A stretch of DNA of 64,000 nt from Lactuca virosa (Eukaryota; Streptophyta; Magnoliopsida; Asterales; Asteraceae): the NCBI GenBank assembly GCA_928212115.1, contig CAKMRJ010005634.1, positions 174,159,194 through 174,223,193 of the forward strand. The letters are read 5' to 3'. The position numbers and the translations under genes are program-made. Positions 23,622 through 34,416 of the stretch are shown piece after piece (within the stretch, counting starts at the first letter, position 1; each line of letters starts with the position of its first letter). Below the pieces are notes generated by a model. It searched no databases. It saw only the letters and a list, made by a program, of their open reading frames with translations, and was not told where the DNA came from.

Positions 23622-24479
23622 TATTGGATTAGGTGTCTAAGCCCATAACTATAATTGGTATATACTTGAATTGATAGTAGCATAGTCCTTTTGGGTTGCC
23701 TTCACTCTTGCAACTTGACATGATGACTTTTGGAGAGAAGTTGAACTTATTATTTGGAATAATAAATTGATATAAATGATTTATTAATATGTTATGAAAA
23801 TAATATATATTAATTGGAAATCATGTTGTTTAAATAATATTTAATCAGAAATTAATTTGGAATTAATTTTGGGATTAAAGGCATTAATTAAAAGTATAAG
23901 GGCTGTTTTGAAATTAATTTATAGTTGTGAAATAGGGCTCTTAGACTCCTTAGATGGGAGTGGACGAAAATTATAGGGAGCCCCTATAAGTTTTCATCCA
24001 AGGCCTTATAGTTGAGGAGTCCATGGGCTGCTTAGGCCTTAAGTAGGGAATTAGGGTTTCCACCTGCAAACCCTAGCTTTGGGACTAAGCAGCCTGCAAT
24101 ATATAAGGAGGCTTACCCTTGGGATTTTCGGCCACTTGCATCTAACCCTAGTAGATCCGAATTTCTAAGAGCATTTCCTCCTCTCTCTCTCTCTCTCATC
24201 TCATCCTCTTTCAAAGAGTGTTTGTAAGCCATTAGAGGTGTCACATTTGAGGCACTTGCTTTCTAGAGTTCAAGATCTACAAGGATGAATTGTTATTACT
24301 ACATAAAAATTGAGGTATGAATCTAAACCCTATTATTAGGTTAATTTCGATTATATAGATTCATATTAGGGTTTCTCTTTTGTATTCAAGTTTGCATGTT
24401 CAACTAGTGAAAACCTAGATCCAAAGCATTAGTGTTGCATGAACACATAGGAATTTGTTTTTATGCTCATAACCCATCA
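23622..24479 (+). mobile_element. Copia 3' LTR (858 bp)
   Basis: It starts TATTGGATTAGGTGTC directly after the polypurine tract and ends AACCCATCA. The usual first dinucleotide TG reads TA. It is related to, but clearly diverged from, the copia B LTRs. It contains a CT microsatellite (about 24179-24199) downstream of a TATA-like tatataagg (about 24100). Position 24479 borders the leader of gypsy E, into which this copia appears to have inserted. Confidence 0.85.
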
Positions 24480-24783
24480 AAAGAGTCATATAACAATCAA
24501 TCAGGGATTCGATAAGAGATAAGGCATCATATATCAGACAATTCTATCATACAGTTCCTGAATATCCCTATCCTAATACTAGCATGTTGTTCTAACATAT
24601 CAAAGTGTAATCTCAAATAAATGTGTGGTAATTTGGGGTTAACTTACTGGCTCCGGCTGACCGTACACATCGCATCGTCCTTATTATTTTGAAAACTATT
24701 TGAAAAATATTTTTCCTTAGTTTGAGACTGGATTCACATGAGTGTTCCTCCAATTCACTCAAACCAAGGCTCTGATACCAACT
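24480..24783 (-). mobile_element. Leader of gypsy E with primer-binding site
   Basis: This is non-coding minus-strand leader. The reverse-complement primer-binding site gctctgatacca is at 24769-24780, three bases from the LTR end at 24784. The sequence tggctccggctgaccgtaca resembles the equivalent part of the C leader (50900-50925). The rest of E lies left of the copia insertion, outside or lost. Confidence 0.78.
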
Positions 24784-25688
24784 TGTAACATCCTAAAATT
24801 TTTAACAAATTTAAACTTTTCAAAGCAACCTTTTTACTAATAAAAGTGTTTAAAAAATCATTATATCCAAAACATTATTTAAAATCAGAGTCTCCCAAGA
24901 TCCAATCAGTAGTAAAACCAAGGATGTGTACGGTCAGGCCTTCGCCTCGCCACAATCATTTGAAGCACCTGAAACAATAAAATAAAACTGTAAGCGCAAA
25001 GCTTAGTGAGTTCCCTCAAAATACCAACACACCACAAATAACACATACACAATAACATCATACTGTGGGTCCAATCAACCATCGGGTTGGAATACCCCAG
25101 GCCCCTCAACCATCGGGTTGGAATGCTGACATACTATGGGTCCAATCAACTATCGGGTTAGAATACCCCAAACCCTCAACCATCAGGTTGGAATGCCAAC
25201 ATACTATGACTCCAATCAATCATCAGTTTGGAATACCCCATGCCCTCAACTATCCGGTTGGAATGCCAACATACTATGGGTCTAATCAATCATCGAGTTC
25301 GAATACCCCCGTCCTGTTGACTGACACACAAAGCAGTCCAGTCTCACCATATACCATAACAATCATGTCGGGTTGGAATACCCCAGGCCCAGTCAATCAT
25401 AGGGTCCAGTCATCCTCGGGATGGAATAACCTAGATTGGAATGCCAATATATACATAATTCGGGTCCAGTCAACCATCGGGTTAGAATACCCTCGGTCTG
25501 TTGGCTCATGCACAAAGCAGTAAAGGCTCAACCACCAACCAAATATGTGCACATATATAGATAAACATATAATCAGTCAGCAGACAATCAGGTAGATCTA
25601 CAGATCGCTAAGCATAACATCATACTATCACATATCAGGATATCTAATCCAATGGGTCGGCCTTGGTGCCTTCGACCCGTAAGTATAG
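24784..25688 (-). mobile_element. Gypsy E LTR, 3' part
   Basis: On the minus strand this ends GGATGTTACA at 24784. It is interrupted at 25688 by the D element and appears to resume at 54717, because the gaccctaagtata/tacactgaggaagactcacct context reads through. It contains a conserved hairpin block (24964-25019) and a large minisatellite (25065-25510). Confidence 0.78.
25065..25510 (-). repeat. Minisatellite in the E LTR, ~68-bp unit
   Basis: There are about six imperfect units of roughly 68 bp. Each contains two tcaaccatcgggttggaat sub-repeats and a catactatgggtccaa or equivalent part. The units are degenerate and drift over the array. The long open frame through it is a by-product of the repeat. 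Confidence 0.87.
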
Positions 25689-27059
25689 TGTAACATCCAA
25701 AAATTATGACCAAAAAATTTCATTTTTGATTTAAGTGAAAACTGTATTCCAAAACTTTGTTCATACAACCCAATAAAATAAATATGTCAACATCATGAAA
25801 ATCAGGGTATGTCCCATAAAAAGAATCCCTATGGTGTGTGCGATGCAGACAACCTGAGCTCTTCCCCTTAGAACTGGAAGTACCTGAAACATAAACTAAA
25901 ACTGTAAGCATAAATCTTAGTGAGTCCCCTCAAAATACTACATACCATACAAACAAATAAACATATAATGGGCCCCGCCCTGTCTTCGGGCCCCGCTCGG
26001 CATCGGACCCCGTCTGGCATCGATCCCCGCTCGGTAATAGATAGGGTCCGACCGTCATATATATATGATATATAAAATAATCACATATGGAGCCCAACCC
26101 TAAAGCCCAACATCGAATGGCCACCTGACTGAGTATGCCGGGCGTACTCAGCTTGTATGCTAAGCGTACTGGCTCGAGGGCTTGTACACTGTGTGTACAG
26201 GCTTGTACGCCTAACGTTCTCAACCAAATCAGCCACCTTCTACTTTAAGCACTTAAATCATTAAGACTTAATCCCAAAGTGCAGATCTAACCTCCTTAAG
26301 TTGAAATATCATGTAAAGTTCCTAACTTTACGTCCATGCATGACATAAGAAGCTCTAAAGCTCAAAAAGGACTTAATGAATGCATGAGGCCCCTAAACTC
26401 CATAAAGTTGGTACATTTATGCCTAAGGAGCCCATGAAGACCTTAGATCTGAAAGAATAAACCTTTTGGACGTCCTGATCCCAACATCAATCCAAAACAT
26501 GGCTAAAAACATAACTATTTAACCAAAAAAGAGATCTAAGCATCTAGAAACCAAGATAAGAACTTGATACCTCAAACTTCTTGCAAAATGGGTAGTGGTT
26601 CTAGATCCAAGACTTCCTTCTTCAAGCTTAGCAACTTCAAGATCTTCTAACATCTTCACAATGAACAAAATAAACACCAAGCTCCCTTCAAAGGCTCAAA
26701 TGCTTGATAATAGAGGCTACAACTCGTTTCAGGGTTTTGGAGGCTTTGGGTGCTGGTAAAGAGGTCAGCCCCAGAAGATAAGGATACTTAAATAGGGTGC
26801 AACACCCCCAATTAGGGTTTCATTAAAGTCTACATACGCCCAACATACACATGCATACGCCCAACGTACACGACCTAAGTCCCGTCTCGCCACCAACCCA
26901 CTACGTTAAGCGTACCAAATGGTATGCCCCACGTACTGGCTTCTCAACCAGTACGCTAAGCGTACCAAGTGGTACGCCCCGCGTACTACTTCAGGGTCCA
27001 AAATGAAATTATTGAATACTAAAGGGTCTTAAGGCACATACTAGGGAACATGTGTTATA
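25689..27059 (-). mobile_element. Gypsy D 3' LTR (1.37 kb, internally deleted)
   Basis: It is homologous to 52840-54716. On the minus strand it ends GGATGTTACA at 25689 and starts at 27059 next to a polypurine tract (27060-27070). Against the 5' LTR it lacks about 540 bp, the counterpart of roughly 53222-53758. The flanking pentamers are TATAG on the left and TACAC after 54716, so a target duplication is not convincingly preserved. Tandem variants of gccccgctcggcatcgg lie at about 25972-26040. Confidence 0.85.
26787..26985 (-). promoter_or_regulatory. D 3' LTR promoter with six TACGC-type palindromes
   Basis: A TATA-like CTATTTAAG (minus strand, 26787-26795) has palindromes upstream of it at 26835, 26856, 26902, 26923, 26952 and 26973 (13 bp each). 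The clearest are TACGC-TAA-GCGTA and TACGC-CCC-GCGTA. Others differ by C-to-T or G-to-A changes. A second, more decayed set lies at 26134-26218. Confidence 0.6.
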
Positions 27060-27451
27060 ATTCTCCCGCACTTGAATCAGACTTCGTCCTCGAAGTCCGC
27101 CGCTCCAAATAATTCTGGCTAATGTTCCTTCATCTCATCTTCAGGCTCCCAAGTCCACTCTGACTCCTTGCGGTGCAGCCACTTCACCTTCACCAGGTCT
27201 ACTACCTTATTCATCAAGGTTTTCATCTTCCAATCTAAAATTTTCACCGATCTCTCAATATAATTCAGGCGGTCATCCACCTGAATATCCTCCAAAGGTA
27301 CAATTACGGAATCATCCACTAAACACTTCCGCAGCTGAGAGACATGAAATGTGCTATGAATCTGACTGAGCTCGGCTGGAAGATCTAGACGATATGCAAC
27401 CCAGCCCACCCGAGCCAAAACCATGAAGGGACCAATATACCTGGGGACCAG
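27060..27451 (-). pseudogene. Gypsy D integrase C-terminus with chromodomain
   Basis: The minus-strand frame includes RVGWVAYRLDLPAELSQIHS, TFHVSQLRKC and then a chromodomain-like tail (VKVKWLHRKESEWTWEPEDE). This is the end of pol, 60 bases from the 3' LTR. The upstream part of integrase is separated from it by the 27452-31581 insertions and resumes at 31582. About 80 residues expected between the two parts, by comparison with C, are missing, so the insertion was accompanied by a deletion. Confidence 0.83.
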
Positions 27452-27884
27452 TGTGACATCCCCATTTTCACGGCCAGAAAAGACCGATTTGTTTGTGCTT
27501 TATTTTGAAAATCAAAGTAACCTTTTAAAGAAAAGAGTTGCGGAATTTGTTCCCAGAAAAAAAAACATGATAAACAAAACTTACATTCATTATCACTAGT
27601 GATTTATGTCTCCTTAATCTCTCAGTGTAATGTAACTTCATATCGACACCTGTGATACAAATAAACTGAGTGGGTCAGGTTGGGAAACCTGGTGAGTACA
27701 TAGGGTTTTCAACCCACAATAATATAATTATTATGTTTAATCATCAAAAAATTAACCCAATTACCCATCCCCATTATCTTCTTTACTCTTAAGGATTACC
27801 CTAAGAATCAGCTATTCCTTGTTCATTCTTTCCTAAGGATTATTCTAAGGAATCGGCATGAAGTCCATCGTCGCCACGGTTTAC

Positions 27885-28020
27885 CCAACATGCACTAAGT
27901 CCATAGTCACCAGGGTTTAGGCACTAAGTCTGCATAGTCACCATGGTTTATACAACAGGCACTAAGTCCATAGTTACCAGGGTTTAGGCACTAAGTCTGC
28001 ATAGTCGCCAGGGTTTATCT
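27885..28020 (-). repeat. Minisatellite in A LTR (~30-bp half units)
   Basis: Alternating variants of ggcactaagtccatagtcac and ggcactaagtctgcatagtc, each ending in agggttta or tggttta, are repeated about five times. It occupies the same place in the LTR as the different minisatellites of the other A subtypes. Confidence 0.82.
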
Positions 28021-29253
28021 CGTTTATTGATAGTATTATTTTTGAGAGTTCACTCGCAATACATGTCAATGGGTTTTTAGAGTACACCGGGTGAACACAT
28101 CGTTCACAACACCTACAGGTTGCGAGCCTGCTAGTGTCCCACTGGACTGTCTAGAATAGTCTGTGGTTGTCATCCATACTCTGCTAGATGACGGGGCCAA
28201 CGCTTGGGTAAAAGACTTCTTTCATTGTTCACCTCTCACCCTTATCTCATGGTCTATATCACCTCTCATCTCATTATCCAACTCATATTTCATCTACCCA
28301 TCTTTTACCCATCATAATTATAGGTATAAAATACATATACAGTTTAAAACAATTAAAACATGTATATTTTTGTTCATCCAGCATAAATATTAAGTACACA
28401 GATAATATGCACACATAGCACGTAATGTATATTAAATACTTCATATCTATGTGTAAGATCAAAGTAACTATGCACTCACTTGTTAAAGTGATGATTCCAA
28501 ACTCGGAGAGCGCTTCGCTTCTTAACAATATAATTTCCTTCGATGAAACCCAATATTATTACCACTAGATTTTGGTCTAATATTTATTCTAATTATTAGT
28601 CTAGATTCGTCATTAACTCAGAGTCTACTTCATGATCTATCAAGTAAAGATCAGCCAGGCAGGACAGTTGGGAGGCATGACCATTTCGGCATATAGCTTT
28701 TCTGAAATCTAACAACCAAACCCAACGTGACCATTCTAGACACCTCTCCCGTAAGTAGATCAATCAGTATAATGACTTTGAATCACTGACAAATTTTATT
28801 TATAGGTTCATAATAACGATATTATAAGCTATATTTAAATTAGGGTAGCATAACTTACTTAGCTAGGAGTCGGGCTCTGCAGGGGCCGAACTTAGTCGCT
28901 GAATCTTTCTAAGAAAGATTCTTGCAACGCTTCAGTGCTCACCTTACTGTACTAAAAACTACAGAAAGAGAAGTCGAATCACGAGGGACCGAAATGCTCG
29001 GGGGATAAGAAGAGAAAGACTCTTGAATCAAGAGAATGATGCAAGAAATATGAGAGCTAGAGGCTCTTATTTATAGTGACTGAATTTTCAAAAACTATCG
29101 TCCATAGTTACTTAATGACCTTATAGTTATATGAACGACTAAACACCCCTTTATAATACTATTTTAAATAGATTTAATGATATTTGTACTAAACTAATGT
29201 CGAAAGTACTCAACACTAGTCTTATAACGACCGCATCGTCGATACCTTTCTAA

Positions 29254-29254
<1 letters not shown>

Positions 29255-29299
<45 letters not shown>
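29255..29299. repeat. (TA)n microsatellite
   Basis: An uninterrupted TA run of about 45 bases lies inside the A LTR 5' part. Confidence 0.95.
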
Positions 29300-29303
<4 letters not shown>

Positions 29304-29750
29304 ACGTATATATGATTTTTACTTTATTTTAATACGTAAATATGCTATTAAAAATTATAACTCGTTCATACAAACTCCGTTTTTGACGTTCTTTATATCC
29401 ACGTGTAGCTATCGACGAGATCTACACCTTTCGTTTAGACTCCGTCGGCTAATTTTGAATTTATATTTTTCTCCATATTTTTATAAAATTAAATGATTTT
29501 GCTAAAATCATAACTCTCTCGTACGGACTCCGTTTTTCGCGTTCTTTTTCTCAAAATTCATATTTAAGAAGTACTACGATTTTCTTTTTGGTCACATTAG
29601 CTAAAAGTCAACCATTCTTGTCGTAGCTTTTTACGTCATACATTCGTCGTGCGCGACTGACTTTTATATCTTATAAAAATTATATCTAATTCATACAGAT
29701 TCGGATTTCGACGAAATTTATATTTTCGGGATGGGGACACGTGTACTTCC

Positions 29751-29752
<2 letters not shown>

Positions 29753-29809
<57 letters not shown>
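29753..29809. repeat. (TA)n microsatellite
   Basis: A second TA run of about 57 bases lies in the same LTR. Confidence 0.95.
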
Positions 29810-29812
<3 letters not shown>

Positions 29813-30062
29813 TTGTCGCACTTATTTTTACGATTTACGGACGATTCGACTGATTTTTCCTATTTTATTATATTATAATAATCATGAAACATATAATATT
29901 CAAATAATTCTTCTTTATTACGTCAAATAGGTTACAATTGTTAACCCTAACTATTACTTTGGTTAAGATTATTTATCCTAGATAATCTTCTATAAAAAAA
30001 TCATTTTTTTAACGTTTATTATATCTTAATTGACTAGCCTGAATCTGCGGGTGTTACAATTA

Positions 30063-30117
30063 TATACACATACCTACATACATACATACATACATACATA
30101 CATACATACACACACAT

Positions 30118-30194
<77 letters not shown>
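30063..30194. repeat. Compound microsatellite (CATA)n(CA)n(TA)n
   Basis: Tetranucleotide cata units grade into CA and then TA dinucleotides. It sits at the broken edge of the A element and borders the MITE at 30195. Confidence 0.95.
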
Positions 30195-30199
<5 letters not shown>

Positions 30200-30570
30200 A
30201 TGAGCAAAAGGACCGAACCGGCTGGAACCGGCCCGAACCGGACCGGACCCGGGAACCGGCTTCGGCCAAAATCAAGAACCGAACCGGCCCGGTAGTTCTA
30301 TCGGTTCCGGTTCTACCGGTTCCCGGTTCTTGTCGTGTCTTCAAATGTTGGAACCGGTCCTAGAAAATAGCATCATACGGTTCCGGTTTTTGCCGGTTCT
30401 ACCGGTTTCGGTTATATCGGTTCCGGTTCCTACCGGTTCCCGGTTCCAAAAATCCACAAAAATAACGTCCCGGTCCCGGCCCGACCGGCTCCATCGGGTT
30501 CCGGTTCCGGTGCCGGTTCCGGTTCCGGTACCGGTTCCGGCCGGTTCCCCGGTCCATATGCTCATCCCTA
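30195..30570. mobile_element. hAT-type MITE with 12-bp terminal inverted repeats
   Basis: The left end TAGGGATGAGCA (30195) and the right end TGCTCATCCCTA (to 30570) are perfect inverted repeats. Similarity continues inward (GGACCG...AACCGG on both sides). The 376-bp body is built of ggttccgg/ccggaacc variants and would fold into a long hairpin. TAGGG-type ends and an 8-bp duplication are hAT traits; both flanks are TA repeats, so tatatata on each side cannot be distinguished from the array. It encodes no transposase. Confidence 0.8.
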
Positions 30571-30572
30571 TA

Positions 30573-30648
<76 letters not shown>
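30571..30648. repeat. (TA)n microsatellite
   Basis: This TA run continues from the MITE's right flank to the next element. With the left run it shows that the MITE landed in a TA array. Confidence 0.93.
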
Positions 30649-30653
<5 letters not shown>

Positions 30654-31581
30654 GTTCGTTTAGGCTCGATTAGGCTCGCGAGCCCACTAAATTTTTCACG
30701 AGTCGAGCTCGAGCTTCATTTTAAGGCTCGAATCGAGCTCGAGCTCGAGCTTCCTTAAAATTAAATGAGCCGAGCTCGAGCTTGGTCAGGCTCAAGCTCA
30801 GCTCGACTCGTTTATGTTGGGTTTTGAGCATTCTAACACTCCTAAGGTGTACATGCAACCCTAATAACCTTGGATCTATGTTTTCTCTAAAATACATGCA
30901 AATAAGAATTTCCAAGGTTTACATCCTAACTAGCATAGCATGCAAAACTAGAATCATAATATACTAGAAGAATGACATTCCTTTTGATAGTGATTGATTG
31001 CTTGGAGTTTGAGAGCCTAGCACCAATAGTGTGAATGCCTCAAGTGGAATCACAAATCACCACAAACTTTGGAAAACTCTTGAGAGAATAATGCACACTC
31101 TTGAAATTGGCCACCACTCTTGTTCACACACAACTAGTGCCAAATCAAGTGCCAAGGACTCCTTTATATAGCGTGGAGGATTAGGGTTACATCCATGTAA
31201 ACCCTAATACCCATGACTCTTCCTTTCCAAGGATCCATGGGTTAAAAGCTCCATGGACTTCCATGCATGCCAAGCCCATTCCAAATGAGTATTAGCCCAC
31301 ACTACATAAAATACAAGAGCCTATATTTAATTAGTCACCTTTTGATCACCAAATTAATTCTAAATGAATTTATGATCAATACTAATTAAATAATATGATT
31401 TCATATTAATATATTATAACTTATAATATATTAATAAATCATGAACATACTATTCTCAAAAGATTATCCATACAAATTGTTTGGGTGAAGTGCAACCTAA
31501 ATGGACCATGCCGGGTCGGGTCAAGTGCATCTCAAATAATGTTATGGACTTAGACACTTTATCCAACAATTTACACCCCTA
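30649..31581. mobile_element. hAT-like MITE split by a copia LTR
   Basis: The right end reads TTTACACCCCTA (to 31581), that is TAGGGGTGTAAA inverted. The body has repeated gagctcgagct words typical of a small non-autonomous hAT family. The proposed left end TAGAGGTTCG (30649) matches only loosely, and the left flank is a TA repeat, so this boundary is weak. The copia solo LTR at 30815-31568 splits it; the element is about 179 bp without the insert. Confidence 0.55.
30815..31568 (-). mobile_element. Copia solo LTR (754 bp)
   Basis: It is homologous to the copia B LTRs (765 bp). On the plus strand it begins TGTTGGGTTTTGAGC and ends ATCCAACA. No internal sequence is attached on either side. Flanks are GTTTA (30810-30814) and ATTTA (31569-31573), a 5-bp duplication with one mismatch. 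This indicates LTR-LTR recombination that removed the internal region. Confidence 0.83.
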
Positions 31582-33760
31582 CCGTAGAGCATCTCAAAAA
31601 GAGGTCGATCAATGCTAGCGTGATAACTGTTGTTATACAAAAATTCCGCTAACGAAAGATACGTATCCCAACTCCCACCAAAATCCAACATGCATACACA
31701 CAACATATCCTTAAGAGTTTGAATAGTCCACTCACTCTGACCATCGATCTGCGGATGAAATGTTGTATTGAAATAGAGACGAGTGCCCATCTTGTCATGA
31801 AACCGCTTCCAAAATCTGGAAGTGAAACGAACACCCCTATCTGAAACCACTGATACCGGCACCCCATGACGTGTCACCACCTCCCGGACATAAATATCGG
31901 CATCTGCAGAAATACTCTCCTGGATTGGAATGAAATGCACGCTCTTGGTCAAACAATCCACGATGACCCAGATAGAATTCACTCCGCGCGCAGTCCTGGA
32001 AAGCTTCGTGATAAAATGCCTAGTGATGTCTTCCCATTTTCATATGGGAATCTCCAACGGGTGCATCTTGCCGTGAGGTCACTGATGCTCGATCTTGACT
32101 TTCCTGCAAGTCAAGCACCGCTCCACGTACCATGCCACATCCCACTTCATGCAGGGCCACCAATAATCAGGACGAATATCCATATACATCTTCATCGCCC
32201 CACGATGAATGGAGAATCTCGACTTGTGAGCCTCCTCCATCAGAACTTGGTACACACTGCCCTAATACGGAACCCAGACTCTCCGATGCAGAGTCAAAAA
32301 TTCGTGACTATCATAATCGAAGGAAACCACCCAACCCACAATACGATCGCTCTTGCGGTGCTCTTCCTTCATAGCCTCAACCCGTGTCTCATGAATCCGG
32401 TCCAAACATTGAGTAATCACGGTCATCCTCAAACATAAGTCTCTGATCGGAGCCGCGACCGCCTTTTGGATGAGGGCATCGGCCACCATATTAGCCTTCC
32501 CCGGGTGGTAAAGGACATCCAACCATTGATACTGCTCCATAGTCAGATTCAACTGATCTATCAAGTACCTCAGACTCTTATGATCCGTGTAGATGGTACA
32601 CCGGACCCCATAGAGGTATTTCCGCCAAATCTTGAGGGCGGAAACCATAACCCCCAACTCCAAATCATTCGTCAAATAATTCGCCTCATGAGGCTTCAGC
32701 TGCCTCGAAGCGTAAGTAATCACACAACCACACTTCATCAATGTTGCCCCCATACCGGATATCGAAGCATCACAATAAACTATGAAGTCATCAACACCCT
32801 CTAGCAGGGTTAGAATCGGCGCCTCACACAACCGATGCGTAAGAGTCTCAAAAGCTGCCTGCTGCTCAGGCTCCCAGTGAAAAGTCGCCGAATTCTTGGT
32901 CAGTCGGGTCAAGGGAACAACGATCTTGGAGAAATCCTGAATAAATCTACGATAATAACCAGCCAAACCAAGAAAGCTCTGAATCTCAGATGGAGACCTT
33001 AGAACCTCCCACTGCATCACGGCCTCAACCTTGGCCGGATCGACCAAAATACCCTTATGGTTGACAAGGTGTCCCATAAACTGCACCTCGCGCAACCAGA
33101 ACTCGCACTTGGAGAACTTTGCGAAAAGTCTCTCCCTCCTCAAAGTCTCTAGCACCTCCCTCAAGTGCTCCTCATGTTGCTTCTGAGTCTTGTAATAATC
33201 CAAGATATCATCAATGAATACTATCACAGACCGATCCAGCATCGGTCTGTACACGCGGTTCATGAGATCCATGAACGCGGTTGGAGCATTGGTGAGCCCA
33301 AAAGGCATCACCACGAACTCATAATGACCATATCGAGTCCGGAAAGCTGTCTTCTGCACATCCTCATCTCGGACCTGCATTTGATGATAAATCGATCGCA
33401 AATCAATCTTAGAGAACCAAGATGCACCCTGAAGCTGTTCGAAAAGATCATCAATCCTCGGGAGGGGATAACGCTTCTTCACCGTTACCTTATTCAACTC
33501 CCGATAGTTGATACACATCCGATGAGACCCGTCCTTCTTCTTCACAAATATAATCGGGGCTCCCCAAGGCGAAATGTCCGGACTAATAAATCCCTTGTCT
33601 AACAGCTCCTACAGCTGTATAGACAACTCCTGCATTTTGAGAGGAGCCAACCGATATGGTGCTTTGGCTATCGGAGCCGCACATGGAACCAAATCAATCC
33701 TAAACTCCAACTGCCTCTCCGGAGGTACCCCTGGCAAATCCTCCGGGAACACATCCGGAT
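31582..33760 (-). pseudogene. Gypsy D pol: reverse transcriptase, RNase H, integrase
   Basis: One minus-strand frame holds, in order: reverse transcriptase with KKKDGSHRMCINYRELNK, FSKIDLRSIYHQ and the catalytic FIDDIL; RNase H (DDFIVYCDAS, YTDHKSLRYL, YHPGKANMVADAL); and integrase with CLTC of the zinc finger, VIVDCLTKS, SVVSDRG and FHPQIDGQSEWTIQTL. It is cut after EMLYGR at 31582. Stops occur in the same frame at 32262-32264, near 32081 and near 32040, and another precedes the reverse transcriptase near 33609. The changes look like C-to-T or G-to-A. It belongs to the chromovirus group. It is the host of insertions on both sides. Confidence 0.87.
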
Positions 33761-34395
33761 AATCCCGCACGATCGAAACATCATCCACGGTCTCCTTACC
33801 CTATCCCTGGTATCCATGACATAGGCGATAAAACCCGAACAACCCTGATGAAGCTGGCATCTGGCCCTCGCTGCAGAACACATAATCGGCCCACGTTGCG
33901 GTCTCTCATCCTGAATCACCAACTCTCCCTACTTGGGGTCCGAACTTGAACTAACTGCTACTCACAGTCTATCACTTCCCCATTAGGGCTCAACCAATCC
34001 ATGCCCACGATAACCTTGTTCCCACGCAGTGGGATGTGAACCAGATCAACCGGATACCGCTCACCGAACAACTAAAGAGTACAACCCCGATGAACCCTCG
34101 CAACCCGAACAGACCTATCATTAGAAATCTCGACATCTAGAGGATAATCCAGCTCCCCCGGAGCTCCATAAAATCTCTTACTAAGCGCAAGAGATACAAA
34201 CGATCGGGTAGCCCCCGAATCAAATAATACCAAAGCAGAGATACCGTTCACAACGAACGATCCTAAATTAAAACAAATAAACATAAGCAAGCAATTCAAT
34301 ATAAATAAAGAGATAGGGAGAAGATACATAACCCTCATAACATCGGGAGCTGCATGTGCCTTCTTTACCGTCAGATGGAAAGTCTCGCTCCTCAC
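33761..34395 (-). pseudogene. Gypsy D protease region
   Basis: The minus-strand frame from 34395 contains ALVLFDSGATRSFVSLALSK, the aspartic protease active site (D-S-G-A). The rest of the protease continues to about 33761 with frame breaks. Between the gag-derived exon-like part (KKAHAAPDVM) and the protease lies a 70-bp AT-rich GT...AG segment (34263-34332), described separately. Confidence 0.8.
34263..34332 (-). other. Candidate 70-bp intron at gag/protease junction of D
   Basis: On the minus strand this runs from GTTATGTATC to TTTTAATTTAG, with a T-rich stretch before the AG. It sits exactly where the intronless relative at 58790-58830 reads continuously into GTFLVN. The D frame reads through it without a stop, and its length is not a multiple of three, so clean splicing would need a one-base difference in the decayed upstream exon. 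Only position, GT...AG ends and composition support it. Confidence 0.45.
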
Positions 34396-34416
34396 CGCAG
34401 GCGCATCTGCCCGGCC

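Larger units (their letters stand above)
27452..30058 (-). mobile_element. Family A 3' LTR inserted in D integrase
   Basis: On the minus strand it begins TGTAACACCCGCAG (30058) and ends GATGTCACA (27452). Five bases beyond 30058 (attat) match the start of the A internal region at 62664, then a microsatellite begins. It is therefore the 3' LTR of an element whose remainder has been lost, not a clean solo LTR. A TATA box on the minus strand lies at about 29068-29076. No TACGC palindromes precede it. Two (TA)n tracts interrupt its 5' part. Confidence 0.83.

Noticed and set aside
1380..24479. Host gene or RNA gene between elements
   Set aside because: Every stretch over 300 bases can be assigned to an LTR, leader, pol remnant or repeat; no exon-like or RNA-gene sequence stands out.
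25065..25510. Possible CRISPR-like repeat array
   Set aside because: The units are contiguous, degenerate and without unique spacers, and they lie in a plant LTR.
25065..25523. 152-residue plus-strand open frame
   Set aside because: It is produced by the 68-bp minisatellite of the E LTR; the period lets the frame stay open.
27452..30058. Clean solo LTR of family A
   Set aside because: Flanks ACCAG and ATTAT do not match and internal bases follow the LTR, so part of the element beyond one LTR was once there.
30060..30758. Open frames with runs of YIYIYI, VPVPVP or TGTGTG
   Set aside because: They are translations of the TA/CA microsatellites and the GGTTCC repeats of the MITE, not genes.
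31866..32438. 190-residue plus-strand open frame
   Set aside because: It is antisense to D integrase; no known domain on the plus strand.
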